NCBI RefSeq assembly: GCF_000379925.1
Contig: NZ_KB904305.1
Location: 1-55,109 of the forward strand
Source of the DNA: Porphyromonas levii DSM 23370
GTDB lineage: Bacteria > Bacteroidota > Bacteroidia > Bacteroidales > Porphyromonadaceae
Direction of reading: 5' to 3'
Length of the DNA: 55,109 nucleotides
Shown here: in pieces, positions 7,818-17,213 of the stretch
Layout of the letters: every line of letters begins with the position of its first letter
Position numbering within the stretch: the stretch's first letter is position 1
The notes under the pieces: model-generated
The model's database searches: none
Told to the model about the DNA's origin: nothing
Seen by the model: the letters and a program-made list of their open reading frames with translations, nothing else
Program-made: the position numbers and the translations under genes

Positions 7818-9356
7818 TTATTGCTGTGGAAACAGAAACGGTGGATGCCACCCCGAGGGTGGGGTGATTGGATTCCCCATTCTGGATTGGGCTCGAATAC
7901 CCTTATCAAGACCATTGAGGAAGAAACGACGCATAGCAATCTGACTCTCTCTCGCCTTTTGCTCTGGTGTTGTAGCGTAAAATTTACCTCGTCCCTTATA
8001 GTCTCCCGATTTGTGTCGATAAAGGACCTCTTCTTGGTCGGGGGAGAGACGAAAACCATGTCTCTGTTGCGAACGAAGCATTTTAGCTCTCTTTCGCATC
8101 TCTTTCTTTGTAGGAGCCATAGCCTTTTCTCTGCGCTCCATCTTATTCGCAACCCTATTTTCTCGGCGGATATAACGCTCCTCGTCTGTCTCTTTCTTAA
8201 ACTTGGATACAATATAATCGGTACCCGACCTCACAGTCTTGCCTGTTGCAGCTCCTATTTTTTGTCCCATCCTGTTGATACGACCAAACGAACCAGTCTT
8301 TGTAAGGGTATCGTGTACTTTTTGGGCTAGCTTGCTAGAGAGGACACCATCATTAGCAGCCAGCATGGCTCCAGCGGCAATACCTGCCGGCGCAGCAGTC
8401 GCTAAAGCCGCACTACGCTTAATATTCTTAGCCATGGAGGCATTAAGTCCAGCAGCACCTCCAGAAGTGACAACATACTCACTAATCTCGGGTATTTTGA
8501 AATAGAGGAAGGCAATCATTATAATGATAAGGAACAAAGCAATCATACCCTCAAAGGAATCTCCAAAGGCACCACCTAACTGAACTAACACTTGATTACT
8601 CATATACTTTAAGAGGTTGGCAAAGGTCGGCCATAATCCAACGGAGATATATCGTGCCATCCACGAACCAAAACTACTCTGGAAATACGAGAATTGACTG
8701 AGAGCAAATGCGAGGGGACCTAATATGCAAAGGAAGACTCTATAGAAACGACTCATCAAATTAACGATAAGATAAGCAATGTTTCCGATCATATTGGCAA
8801 CCCATGCAAGAATAGGGAAAAACACATTGTATTTTAGATACAACAATAATATGTCTATTTGTTGCATGAACCACTCTCCAACAGCCAGCACTGGGAAAAA
8901 CAACTGTTCAACGACCTTCAAAGCATCATACTTTCGCTCTTGCCTCGCAGCAGCAATCTCCTCTTTAAGGATCTGTTTATTGCGATTTAGAGCTTCGTCA
9001 AAGTCATAACCTGAGGCTTTTTGTGACTCATATCCCGTACTTATAGTAGTACTCAAATTAGTCAACCCCGCATCAAGCAGACCTGTCAATACGGTGAAAT
9101 GACTAATGATAAAAGCGACTAAAAGAGGCTTTAGAAGGGGATAAATACGGATACCCTCAATGCTCTCAATCATTGGGAGAATGATTTGTGCAAGGTAAAT
9201 CACACAACCAATGCCTGCAAGTACTGTGGAAATCGTTATGATTGGATCCATAACGCCCAAGATCCCTTCGTCAATACTATCAAAGACATCAACAATGAAG
9301 CTATTGCTGTTTGCAATAGTTTCATCAACACCATTTAGCAAGTCTTCTAAGCTCAT
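7818..9356 (-). CDS. second TraJ-like multi-pass membrane protein with long basic tail
   Basis: A 512-residue paralogue of the adjacent TraJ. The first ~330 residues match it (TVLAGIGCVIYLAQIILPMIES, IRIYPLLKPLLVAF, LGPLAFALSQFSYFQSSFGSWMARYISVGLWPTFANL) with about six membrane segments. The last ~180 residues are a lysine/arginine-rich, probably cytoplasmic extension (RREKAMAPTKKEMRKRAKML...) not found in the other copy. TraJ is VirB6-like in this system. The tandem arrangement, 11 bp apart, suggests duplication and specialisation within the channel. Confidence 0.8.
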   Translation of the reverse strand: MSLEDLLNGVDETIANSNSFIVDVFDSIDEGILGVMDPIITISTVLAGIGCVIYLAQIILPMIESIEGIRIYPLLKPLLVAFIISHFTVLTGLLDAGLTNLSTTISTGYESQKASGYDFDEALNRNKQILKEEIAAARQERKYDALKVVEQLFFPVLAVGEWFMQQIDILLLYLKYNVFFPILAWVANMIGNIAYLIVNLMSRFYRVFLCILGPLAFALSQFSYFQSSFGSWMARYISVGLWPTFANLLKYMSNQVLVQLGGAFGDSFEGMIALFLIIIMIAFLYFKIPEISEYVVTSGGAAGLNASMAKNIKRSAALATAAPAGIAAGAMLAANDGVLSSKLAQKVHDTLTKTGSFGRINRMGQKIGAATGKTVRSGTDYIVSKFKKETDEERYIRRENRVANKMERREKAMAPTKKEMRKRAKMLRSQQRHGFRLSPDQEEVLYRHKSGDYKGRGKFYATTPEQKARESQIAMRRFFLNGLDKGIRAQSRMGNPITPPSGWHPPFLFPQQ

Positions 9357-9367
9357 AAGATATAGAG

Positions 9368-10297
9368 TTAACGCATCAACTTATTTAATCCAGACTTAAT
9401 TACATTCTTCGCAGAACTACCTACATTACCTACACCTCCACTCTGGACTACGAAGTCTGCCAAGGTCGGAACATGAAGGTATAGGGTTCCACAAAAGATA
9501 ATAAGAACTAGACCCACGATAGCAGCTGTAAAAGTGTTCCCCATATTATCAGCAATAGCTTTAATGATATGGTCATTCACACCTCGAACAATACCACACA
9601 ACCCTGGCCATAACGACACAGAGATAAAACGTGCTAACCACTGAGAGAACGATCCAGCAAAGATTTTGAACTGGCTCAAAGCGAAACTAAGGGGACCTAC
9701 GATGGTAAGGATGAAAAGAAAGAACTTGCTAAAAAGCAACATCCCTATATAAATGACTTGTCCCAAAAGAATAGCGAGGAATGCTGCACCTGGAACGATA
9801 AACCTGTATAGGATCTTAAATCCAACCTTCTCGAAAACGTTCATCGCCTCATCTGAACCATCTGTATTACCTTCGGATCCAGCGGAAGAAGAATCTACTC
9901 CTCCATTTAGGGCAGAATCTTGTGCCAGCTCCTGTTCTTCCATAACTTTATCTACCTTCTCTGCGAAAAGTGTAAGATATGAAGCCGCATCGTCCGAAGT
10001 AACCATACTAGAAATAACTTCACCAACTCCTGTAGATGCATCGCTCACAACACCAGCCAACATAGGGAAGTTAACGACAACAAAGGCAACGAAGAGGGGT
10101 TTAAGAAGAGGGTAGATAGGAATGCGATCCACTCGCTCAATGGCGGGAAGAATAATCGAAGCGATATAGACAACGCAACCAATCCCTGCCAAGGTAGTAC
10201 TAAAACCAACCAAAACTTCTGCCGCACTCTCCATGGATCCAAATAGATTATTTATCAGACCAGAAAGCGAAAGGACGAATCCATCTACCCCATTCAT
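9368..10297 (-). CDS. traJ: conjugative transposon protein TraJ
   Basis: A 309-residue multi-pass inner-membrane protein (FSTTLAGIGCVVYIASIILPAIERV, IPIYPLLKPLFVAFVVVNFPML, LSFALSQFKIFAGSFSQWLARFISVSLWPGL). A serine/glycine/acidic low-complexity loop (DSSSAGSEGNTDGSDE) sits near residues 130-145. Family and position (after traI) support TraJ, the VirB6-like channel component. Confidence 0.85.
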   Translation of the reverse strand: MNGVDGFVLSLSGLINNLFGSMESAAEVLVGFSTTLAGIGCVVYIASIILPAIERVDRIPIYPLLKPLFVAFVVVNFPMLAGVVSDASTGVGEVISSMVTSDDAASYLTLFAEKVDKVMEEQELAQDSALNGGVDSSSAGSEGNTDGSDEAMNVFEKVGFKILYRFIVPGAAFLAILLGQVIYIGMLLFSKFFLFILTIVGPLSFALSQFKIFAGSFSQWLARFISVSLWPGLCGIVRGVNDHIIKAIADNMGNTFTAAIVGLVLIIFCGTLYLHVPTLADFVVQSGGVGNVGSSAKNVIKSGLNKLMR

Positions 10298-10340
10298 AAA
10301 CTCAAATTCTCAAAATATTACAAACAAAACATTTCTCAGA

Positions 10341-11039
10341 TTACAACTTCATGTTTAAGAAGCTATCTCTAAAGGCTCGATCTTTAGCTTTTTGCTGATG
10401 TCTTAACTCTAGACCTTTGACTTTCGCCACGAGTGAACGAGATGAAACAACGGCTCGTTGTTGCTCGTCTGCAATCTGACCAAGCAATTGCATACGCTCA
10501 TAATCATTCATGCTCACCTCACTAGAGGTAACGAGGTCGAGCATATTTTGAATACGCTTCTGAACATACTCTTGTATCTCTACTGAGCGTGTCAGAACAT
10601 ACTCGTGCTCATCAAGGGTTAGATAGGGACTACGAGCAGAAAGGAGGACGGCAGAGCCACAGTAGCCATACACGGCTCTTGTGTTATCGGCAAGTCGAAG
10701 CATGTCTCTATAAGTCTCTACTCCCTGACTAATTTTCTTTAGATCTTTATAAAACTGATCAGTAGCCTTCCAAAGACCTGCAATATCATTGGACATGCCC
10801 TTGGACAAATCCTTGAGCCCTCCCAACTTAGCATCTAGCTTGCCTGTACCATCAAGAATTTGCTTTACAACTGCAAGAGTAGAGGCGGTCTTGGCTCCTC
10901 CGATTATCTTCTCTCCGAGCTTGAAGGCACCTTCGATAATAGCTCCAACGGCAAAGGCATGGGCATTAGGGACAACAACAGAGTAACCCCCAATGAAGAT
11001 TAACACCAAAAGTGTTACACGTCTAAAAGCTTGTTTCAT
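10341..11039 (-). CDS. traI: conjugative transposon protein TraI (DUF4141-like)
   Basis: A 232-residue exported protein with a signal peptide ending near AHAF, then helical, coiled-coil-like sequence (LKDLSKGMSNDIAGLWKATDQFYKDLKKI..., YERMQLLGQIADEQQRAV). Size, character and position between traG and traJ fit CTnDOT TraI. Note that traH, present between traG and traI in CTnDOT, is absent here. Confidence 0.75.
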   Translation of the reverse strand: MKQAFRRVTLLVLIFIGGYSVVVPNAHAFAVGAIIEGAFKLGEKIIGGAKTASTLAVVKQILDGTGKLDAKLGGLKDLSKGMSNDIAGLWKATDQFYKDLKKISQGVETYRDMLRLADNTRAVYGYCGSAVLLSARSPYLTLDEHEYVLTRSVEIQEYVQKRIQNMLDLVTSSEVSMNDYERMQLLGQIADEQQRAVVSSRSLVAKVKGLELRHQQKAKDRAFRDSFLNMKL

Positions 11040-11089
11040 AAATCAAAACATTTTGTGGTTAAACAATAATCTTATATGTTGAATTCACA

Positions 11090-13630
11090 TCAACTATTCT
11101 TGTCTGCATCGGCACTTGCGAGATGTGTTAAGGCTCTATCTATGTTATTATCACATTTAGCGAGCTCTCTCTTCACTTTTTCTTTCTCACTACTCTCGGT
11201 GGTATATGCAAAGTATTCTTCTCGACTCACTTCTGTGGCGTACACAACCCCGAAACTCTCACCTAGTCCTATCCATGCCTCCTTGAAAGGGTTACGTCCC
11301 TTGGTATCGCCTTTGGCAGCATTTATCGAAAGGACTTGAGCCCGCTGCTTCATGTTAAGTCCAAGCATCTCAGCAATAGCATCAAAGTGTTCTGAGAACT
11401 TACCCATGTCTAGGACTATCTTACAGTCACTGTTATTGACGATAGTGTCTTTGACCACTTGATTGCCGACAAGGTCTGAGATATTCTGGGTGACAACCAT
11501 TGCTTCTCCGTAGAACTTACGCACTGTGCGGTATAGATAGGCTATAAAGTCGGCCATATTAGCATTAGCCAAAGCACTCCAAGCCTCTTCTATCACTATC
11601 ACTTTACGCACATCTTTGGGAAGCATGCGCATCTTGTTGATGAACATATCTGTAATAATAATGGTGATGATAGGAAGTAGCTCTAAATTATCTTTTATCT
11701 TATCGATCTCGAAAACAACGAACTTCTTCTTCAGGAGGTCTATGTTGGCATCACTATTGAGGAGATAACCAAGGCGATGACCTGTAATATAAGGATCGAG
11801 GGTCACCAAGAAATTATCAAGGTCGAAATCATACTCATCAACAATGACTTGACTGTTCTCCATGATCTTACGATAGACCTCGTGCATATAACCATAGAAA
11901 CTATCAAAGCAAGGGCGAACCTCTCGGTGCTCTCGGATAAAATCTATGTAAGATTCTATAGCACTACCCATAACACTTCGTTCTGTGTTCGTGATAGGTT
12001 CTTCTGCGCCTTTCCACAAGGTAAAAAGGAGAGTAGCCAATGAGTTCTTTTTATCCTCACTATAGATATAGTCATCTGTGTAGAAAGGATTAAAACTTAA
12101 TGGATTATTTTCATCATAAGTGTAGTAGATCCCGTCTTCTCCTTTGGTCTTGATATTGATAATTTGACAAAGGTGCTCGTAACTATGACCTACGTCAACA
12201 ATCACGACATGTGTACCTTGCTCGTAGTACTGCCGTAACATGTGGTTCATGAAGAAGGACTTGCCTGACCCAGATGGTCCCACAATGAACTTGTTACGGT
12301 TATTGATGATACCTTTCTTCATCGGCTCATCACTAATGTCTACATGAACCGGTCTGCCCGATAAGCGCTCGCAGAGCTTAATGCCAAAGGGGGATGGGCT
12401 ATCACGATAGTTGGTCTCTAGGGTCATCAAGCAAGTAACAGTGGACAAGAAGCAGATGAAGGTGTCATCTGGGGAAATATCGTTACCACAACCAGGAATG
12501 CCCGCCCAAAATATCTGTGGTACTGTTATCGTGTCTCGATAGGGCATAATGTCACACTTTGCTAAGGCAGCAGCGACTTTAGCATTCAACTTCTTACGCT
12601 CTTCTGGACTCTCAGAAAAACTTAATACATTGATATGAGACCGAACAAGACGTGCCGCATCTTTTCCTTGGACATTTAAGAACTCAACCAATGAGTCTCT
12701 ACTCCCTTGGTTGTTTGTGGCGATAGAGGACACACTTATTAGTATGTTTTTCTTCTGCTCTAATCGCTTAACAACCTCTTTAGTGTCCTCAAGGTAAATG
12801 TACTGGTTGACGATATGGTCGCAAGGAAGCAACAAGCCAATAGGACTCAAAAAAGAGAGTTGCTGTTTGTTGCTCCCAACGGAGTACATATCATTGTTCA
12901 CAGATGAGGTTACCATATTAGGGAGGTAGTCTATGTTTGATACACAATGTGCATCTACATAATAATTACCTACTTTAACATGGTCTTCATGAAGAGAGAT
13001 GTCGGTAAGAGGAATGTCTTGGAATAGTGTAAGATACTCTTCTACGATCCCTTTCTTTATGGAGTGTCCATCCCCACCAACACTCGTGCCTACTAACTCT
13101 TCTCTGGGAAGACGACGAATCTTCATGAATGAGCCCTCACCGAAGATTTCTTCAAACTGAAGAAGTTTATCTGAGAAAATCTCTAGGGCTTCCATATCAA
13201 GTGCACCATAAGGGAGTAGGCGACGATGGGTTAAGGTGCTAAAAAGGGTCTCTGTTCGGAAGTTTTTGGGATTACATTTGGTTATGTAGAGGTAGCACTT
13301 ATGGTCTTGATAAGGTCTCTCTAAGAAGTGTCTTTCGTAGGCCTTATCAAAGAAGCTAAACTCTTTAGCACCAAAATCAACTTCATAACGCTTGCTGATG
13401 AAATGGTCTTGCTTGTGTACAACGGTAAGATCGGGCAAAATATTTATTGCTCGATACCATATACTCTGGATCTTTTCGTAATCTATTTCGGAGAGACTAA
13501 AGATCTCGGGCAAGGTGACTTCATAGCAAGCGGTAAAGGTTGCTTGCTTACTTATAAGGAAGTCGTTCTCAACTGCGACAATGGGCAGCACCTCCTGAAG
13601 AGGGCTTACCTTCTTTTTGGTTTTGAACAT
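11090..13630 (-). CDS. traG: conjugation ATPase TraG (VirB4-like)
   Basis: An 846-residue VirB4-family ATPase that powers the conjugative type IV secretion channel. Walker A is GPSGSGKS at about residue 453 and Walker B VIVIEEAW at about 680; the arginine-finger/Q-motif region VVTQNISDLVGNQVVKDTIVNNSDCKI follows. The family-typical length is kept, so it looks intact. It overlaps traF by 25 nt. Confidence 0.95.
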   Translation of the reverse strand: MFKTKKKVSPLQEVLPIVAVENDFLISKQATFTACYEVTLPEIFSLSEIDYEKIQSIWYRAINILPDLTVVHKQDHFISKRYEVDFGAKEFSFFDKAYERHFLERPYQDHKCYLYITKCNPKNFRTETLFSTLTHRRLLPYGALDMEALEIFSDKLLQFEEIFGEGSFMKIRRLPREELVGTSVGGDGHSIKKGIVEEYLTLFQDIPLTDISLHEDHVKVGNYYVDAHCVSNIDYLPNMVTSSVNNDMYSVGSNKQQLSFLSPIGLLLPCDHIVNQYIYLEDTKEVVKRLEQKKNILISVSSIATNNQGSRDSLVEFLNVQGKDAARLVRSHINVLSFSESPEERKKLNAKVAAALAKCDIMPYRDTITVPQIFWAGIPGCGNDISPDDTFICFLSTVTCLMTLETNYRDSPSPFGIKLCERLSGRPVHVDISDEPMKKGIINNRNKFIVGPSGSGKSFFMNHMLRQYYEQGTHVVIVDVGHSYEHLCQIINIKTKGEDGIYYTYDENNPLSFNPFYTDDYIYSEDKKNSLATLLFTLWKGAEEPITNTERSVMGSAIESYIDFIREHREVRPCFDSFYGYMHEVYRKIMENSQVIVDEYDFDLDNFLVTLDPYITGHRLGYLLNSDANIDLLKKKFVVFEIDKIKDNLELLPIITIIITDMFINKMRMLPKDVRKVIVIEEAWSALANANMADFIAYLYRTVRKFYGEAMVVTQNISDLVGNQVVKDTIVNNSDCKIVLDMGKFSEHFDAIAEMLGLNMKQRAQVLSINAAKGDTKGRNPFKEAWIGLGESFGVVYATEVSREEYFAYTTESSEKEKVKRELAKCDNNIDRALTHLASADADKNS

Positions 13631-13947
13631 GACTCTAGTAACTCTATTCTACTTATGAGGGTAATACCCCCTTTTATTCGTTCTGGGAGTTTATAGCGTG
13701 CAATGGTTTTGGACAACCCACCTTTCCCATAACGCTTGGACAATCTCACAACAAAATTGGAAAAACCGACGAAAAGGGCTATAGAAAAAAGAAGTCCCCA
13801 AAAACCTATATTATAAGCCAAGGAAAGGACAATATATAAAGCAACAGTGACTATTAGACCAACAAAGAGCGTTATGGCATAGGGCCACGTGAGATTACCC
13901 AGAGTAATCTCACGACCCGACCCCTTATAAACTGTGACCTCGAACAT
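13606..13947 (-). CDS. traF: conjugative transposon protein TraF (VirB3-like)
   Basis: A 113-residue protein with two adjacent membrane segments (ALTLFVGLIV-type helices, residues ~25-75) followed by a basic C-terminus. Short size, topology and position between traE and traG match TraF. It overlaps traG by 25 nt, suggesting translational coupling. Confidence 0.8.
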   Translation of the reverse strand: MFEVTVYKGSGREITLGNLTWPYAITLFVGLIVTVALYIVLSLAYNIGFWGLLFSIALFVGFSNFVVRLSKRYGKGGLSKTIARYKLPERIKGGITLISRIELLESCSKPKRR

Positions 13948-13949
13948 AA

Positions 13950-14327
13950 TTATGAGCTTTCTCTAAGCGAAAACATTTGCTCGATTACGGTTAACGCAAC
14001 AAAAAAGATAACGAGGGCGCCTAACCACATGGTTAGTTTTTTCTTCGCCTCATGATCGCCTTCTTGGAACTTTACAACTAGAGTAACTAGGGCAACAACG
14101 GCCAAAACGCCTACAAGAATCTTAACCACCCCTATTACAGTCCCTCCAAATGTTGACAGATCTCTTTTGACGCCAGACAATGCGTTATTAACGTCCTCTA
14201 TCTGTGCGTAAGAGGAAGCAGGGAGCAGTCCCAAGGCACCAAGATAAAAGACACGGTGAGAGGTAACGGCACCTCTCGCAAAAAGGGCTCTAACACGATT
14301 AGATATTCCCAAAATCTTTTGTTTCAT
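13950..14327 (-). CDS. traE: conjugative transposon protein TraE (VirB2-like)
   Basis: A 125-residue pilin-like protein: signal region with cleavage near SYAQ, then two membrane helices (VIGVVKILVGVLAVVALVTLVVKF and LTMWLGALVIFFVALTVI). I start it at the ATG 14325-14327 (MKQKILGISN) because the predicted transcription start from the element promoter is near 14369; the upstream ATG at 14360 would have almost no leader and adds non-family residues. It is the first gene of the tra operon. Confidence 0.85.
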   Translation of the reverse strand: MKQKILGISNRVRALFARGAVTSHRVFYLGALGLLPASSYAQIEDVNNALSGVKRDLSTFGGTVIGVVKILVGVLAVVALVTLVVKFQEGDHEAKKKLTMWLGALVIFFVALTVIEQMFSLRESS

Positions 14328-14375
14328 AATCAAATAAATATTTAGTTTGAAATAACACAATTACTAATATCAACT

Positions 14376-14436
14376 CAAAGGTAGCAGCTCTTAATAGGGG
14401 CACCTAAAAGTGGGGTATCGTGGCATACGATTTCTC
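14376..14436 (-). promoter_or_regulatory. element promoter copy 5, promoter of the tra operon
   Basis: -7 TACCTTTG at 14376-14383 (a perfect TAnnTTTG), -33 TTTT at 14406-14409, spacing 22. The core TGCCACGATACCCCAC is intact; there is no outer dyad. A side palindrome TCTTT-GA-AAAGA lies at 14435-14446. This is the only promoter I see for the ~10.4-kb traE-traO operon. Confidence 0.85.
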
Positions 14437-14456
14437 TTTGAAAAGATAAAGATAGC

Positions 14457-15893
14457 TCAAAGACCTCGACCTCTCTTCCGCTTAGGGGAAAGGATATTCA
14501 GATGCTTGCCTGTCATTTTTTCATTTTGAATACCCCCTTTAATTGGAGTGAAGTCATTAAGAACTTGGCGACTTACCTCTTTCCCCATATCGTATATAAC
14601 AGAGTCCACCTCCATATAGTCTCTAAGTTTTTCACAAAGACCATGCTTTTGATCATCCCTCCAATTAGATCGCTCCCACTGTTGTCCATCATCGCGCCAA
14701 CGCTCATAGAGACCATCTAGTTTGTCTTCCTTATAATTCACCCTGAAAAACAAATGACCATTAGAGTGCCACTCCTCATAGAGACCATGCTTCTGATCGT
14801 CCTTGAAGTGTCTGCGCAGAGACAACCGACCATTAGGATGCCAACGCTCTAAAAGACCATGCTTTCCACCATTCCTCCAATGAGAGCGCTCCTCTAGCTG
14901 ACCGTTAGGATACCAACGCTCATAAAGACCGTCTAACTTGTCTTCCTTATAACTAGAACGAATCCACGGACTACCATCCTCGTACCAACGTTCAGAAAGT
15001 CCTTCTCTTTTTCCGTTTTCCCAATGACCACGCTCCTCTAGCTGACCATTAAAGCGCCAACGCTCCAAAAGACCGTCTAACTTGTCTTCCTTATAATTCG
15101 CCCTAGAAGACAACTGGCCATTAGCGTACCACTTCTCAAAGAGACCATTCTGCCAATTCCCTTTATGAACATTTGTTTTATTCACTACGTTTCCATACAC
15201 ACCAATCTCCAAGTCAGCCGATCGTCCCAACTCATCATCAGGAATTAAATAGTTTAGAAGAGGAACACCATCATGCGCTTCGTCCTGACGATCCCACCAC
15301 AAATCATTACTATCCTCATTCGCACAGAAGGCAATCAATTTGCCGTTCTCAAAAGCGACTTTCTTCTCACATCCATCATAGTGTTGCCAATAATCCCAAG
15401 CAGCATCAGTGACACCACCGTCACCATCTCCTTGAAGCAAACACCAAGGGTTGGCATCCTCTCCGAAATGAGTGTCAACAATCCGTCGCATCGCAAGTTG
15501 ACCTTCAGGAGTATCATCTACATCGTAGACCGTAATCCCATAACCGATCTCACGCTTATTACTTAGTTCGGGTACAGTATCAGGATTAACGGCACCCTCT
15601 CGCAACTTATATTTCTTGAAAGCCTCAATGAGAGACATCGGACTATCATAACTCATAGGATCAACCTTCGCTCTACGTGCTATCTCCACCGCCTCATCAA
15701 TCTTAGGCTGATCCTCAGGAAGCCTTACTACACTCTTAGAAAACCATCGCCCTGTCATTAGGGCGTTGACATTACGCATAGGAGAGATATATGTTAAGAA
15801 AGACATTTTATCCTCCTCTGATAAATCAAGATCTCTCCTTAGCCATATATCTACAGTCTCCAACACCCTCTTAGTCGCAACTTGTTCACTCAT
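14457..15893 (-). CDS. MORN-2/YwqK-like repeat protein, long (MSEQVATKR) family
   Basis: A 478-residue soluble protein. Residues 1-~240 form an uncharacterised domain nearly identical to that of 39452-41245 (ITVYDVDD, HFGEDANPWCLLQGD, WDYWQHYDGCEKKVAFENGKLIAFCA, WWDRQDEAHDGVPLLNYLIPDDE). They are followed by seven full 24-residue MORN-2 repeats plus a partial one, then the shared tail ending KRKRGRGL. It lies just upstream of the tra operon and carries its own element promoter (15931-15992). Function unknown; the conserved ends and variable repeat core suggest a scaffold or binding protein. Confidence 0.85.
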   Translation of the reverse strand: MSEQVATKRVLETVDIWLRRDLDLSEEDKMSFLTYISPMRNVNALMTGRWFSKSVVRLPEDQPKIDEAVEIARRAKVDPMSYDSPMSLIEAFKKYKLREGAVNPDTVPELSNKREIGYGITVYDVDDTPEGQLAMRRIVDTHFGEDANPWCLLQGDGDGGVTDAAWDYWQHYDGCEKKVAFENGKLIAFCANEDSNDLWWDRQDEAHDGVPLLNYLIPDDELGRSADLEIGVYGNVVNKTNVHKGNWQNGLFEKWYANGQLSSRANYKEDKLDGLLERWRFNGQLEERGHWENGKREGLSERWYEDGSPWIRSSYKEDKLDGLYERWYPNGQLEERSHWRNGGKHGLLERWHPNGRLSLRRHFKDDQKHGLYEEWHSNGHLFFRVNYKEDKLDGLYERWRDDGQQWERSNWRDDQKHGLCEKLRDYMEVDSVIYDMGKEVSRQVLNDFTPIKGGIQNEKMTGKHLNILSPKRKRGRGL

Positions 15894-15930
15894 ACTATAT
15901 ACGAATCATCTGTTCTTATTATACGTAGAG

Positions 15931-15992
15931 CAAAGGTTAAACAGAAATGCCACGAGACCTCAAAGTGGGGTATCGTGGCATGCAATTTCTCT
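15931..15992 (-). promoter_or_regulatory. element promoter copy 6 (drives 14457-15893)
   Basis: -7 AACCTTTG at 15931-15938, -33 TTTG at 15961-15964, spacing 22. The full outer dyad ATGCCACGA/TCGTGGCAT is present, with side palindrome TCTTT-GA-AAAGA. Confidence 0.8.
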
Positions 15993-16069
15993 TTGAAAAG
16001 ATAAAAGAGGCGTATAGCTCAAAAAGAAGGAGTCATATCGAGTTAAAATATTTGACTGCGAAAAACTTT

Positions 16070-16119
16070 AACATTTCAAATGTTTACAATCTGCACAATA
16101 TTATGTAACTTTGTAAACA
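16070..16119 (+). promoter_or_regulatory. promoter and dyad operators of the XRE-ImmA/PIN pair
   Basis: -33 TTTA at 16083-16086, 19-nt spacer, -7 TAACTTTG at 16106-16113. Two inverted repeats overlap it: AACATTT-C-AAATGTT (16070-16084) and TGTTTAC (16081-16087) with GTAAACA (16113-16119), bracketing the promoter. They are likely binding sites for the encoded XRE repressor (inference). Confidence 0.65.
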
Positions 16120-16151
16120 AAAAGTATTCTTACTAAGAAGAGTATAACTAT

Positions 16152-17213
16152 ATGTCTATAGGTGAACGTATAAAAAAGGGAAGAACTCTACGTGGACTAT
16201 CTCTAAGGGAACTTGGAGAAAAAGCGGGTATTTCTCACAACCAAATCAGCCTCTTGGAAAAAGGACAGAGAAATGTGACTGGAACTGTACTACTATCTCT
16301 TTCTAAAGCACTGGACTTACCATTGGATTACTTCGTTAAGGAGCATACTCCAGTGGTAAAACAAGTTAGCTATAGAAAGGTAAAATCTTTAGCGACCAAG
16401 GAGGATAGAAAAATTTGGCAAATGATCGAGCAACAGGTAGAGAATTATCTCGAACTCGAAGAAATAATGGACATCAACATTCCATTTAATAGGAGGTTAG
16501 CAGAAGGGTACTCAGTAAGAACTATTGAAGATATTGACACCATCACCCAACTAATCCGTAAGGAATATAAAATGGGGGAAGCTGCGATTTCTAACGTAGC
16601 CAGCTTTTTGGAAGATATAGGGATTAAAGTCATTGGCATCAAGGCAAAGAGTGGTTTTGACGGTGTTAGCTTTTTTGTAAATGACTTTATTCCAATCATT
16701 GCTTATAACACTAGTATCCAAAACATAGAGCGACAACGAATGACCCTGCTTCACGAACTAGGTCACTTATTGATTGAACCAATAGCGGAGTCCATAGAAG
16801 ACAAAATGCTTGAACAACTGTGTACTGTTTTTGCCAGCCATCTTTTGCTCCCCACTAATGTGATAAAGAATTTCTTTGGAGGGAGGAGAAAAAACATTTT
16901 GTTTTCTGAACTAGAAGAGTTGCAAAGCATATACGGAATATCAATAGATGCAATAATGTATAGGCTTAAAGAGATGCTCTTTATCTCTGAAAAGAGCCTA
17001 AAAACTTATTATATGAAGAAAAATAGCAACTCAGAACTAAAGGAGAAATTGGAGAAGAGTAGATATGTAGAGCCGACAAGCAATCGCTTTGTGCGCTTAA
17101 TAAATCGAGCTCTTGATAGCACTTTGATTACAGCGAGTAAGGCAATGGTCTATCTAAAGGAATGTGGTATTAATGATGAAGATGCAAACGAACTCATCTA
17201 CTCAAAGATATGA
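16152..17213 (+). CDS. XRE-family regulator with ImmA/IrrE metallopeptidase domain
   Basis: A 353-residue protein. An XRE helix-turn-helix occupies residues ~1-60 (LRELGEKAGISHNQISLLEKGQRNVTGTVLLSLSKALDLPLDYF). An ImmA/IrrE (COG2856) domain has the zinc motif HELGH near residue 200 with a downstream glutamate region (EQLCTVFASHLLLP). The C-terminal ~70 residues are helical. It overlaps the PIN gene by 4 nt. XRE-ImmA proteins act as repressors or antitoxins inactivated by proteolysis; here it probably controls the downstream PIN nuclease. Confidence 0.85.
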   Translation: MSIGERIKKGRTLRGLSLRELGEKAGISHNQISLLEKGQRNVTGTVLLSLSKALDLPLDYFVKEHTPVVKQVSYRKVKSLATKEDRKIWQMIEQQVENYLELEEIMDINIPFNRRLAEGYSVRTIEDIDTITQLIRKEYKMGEAAISNVASFLEDIGIKVIGIKAKSGFDGVSFFVNDFIPIIAYNTSIQNIERQRMTLLHELGHLLIEPIAESIEDKMLEQLCTVFASHLLLPTNVIKNFFGGRRKNILFSELEELQSIYGISIDAIMYRLKEMLFISEKSLKTYYMKKNSNSELKEKLEKSRYVEPTSNRFVRLINRALDSTLITASKAMVYLKECGINDEDANELIYSKI

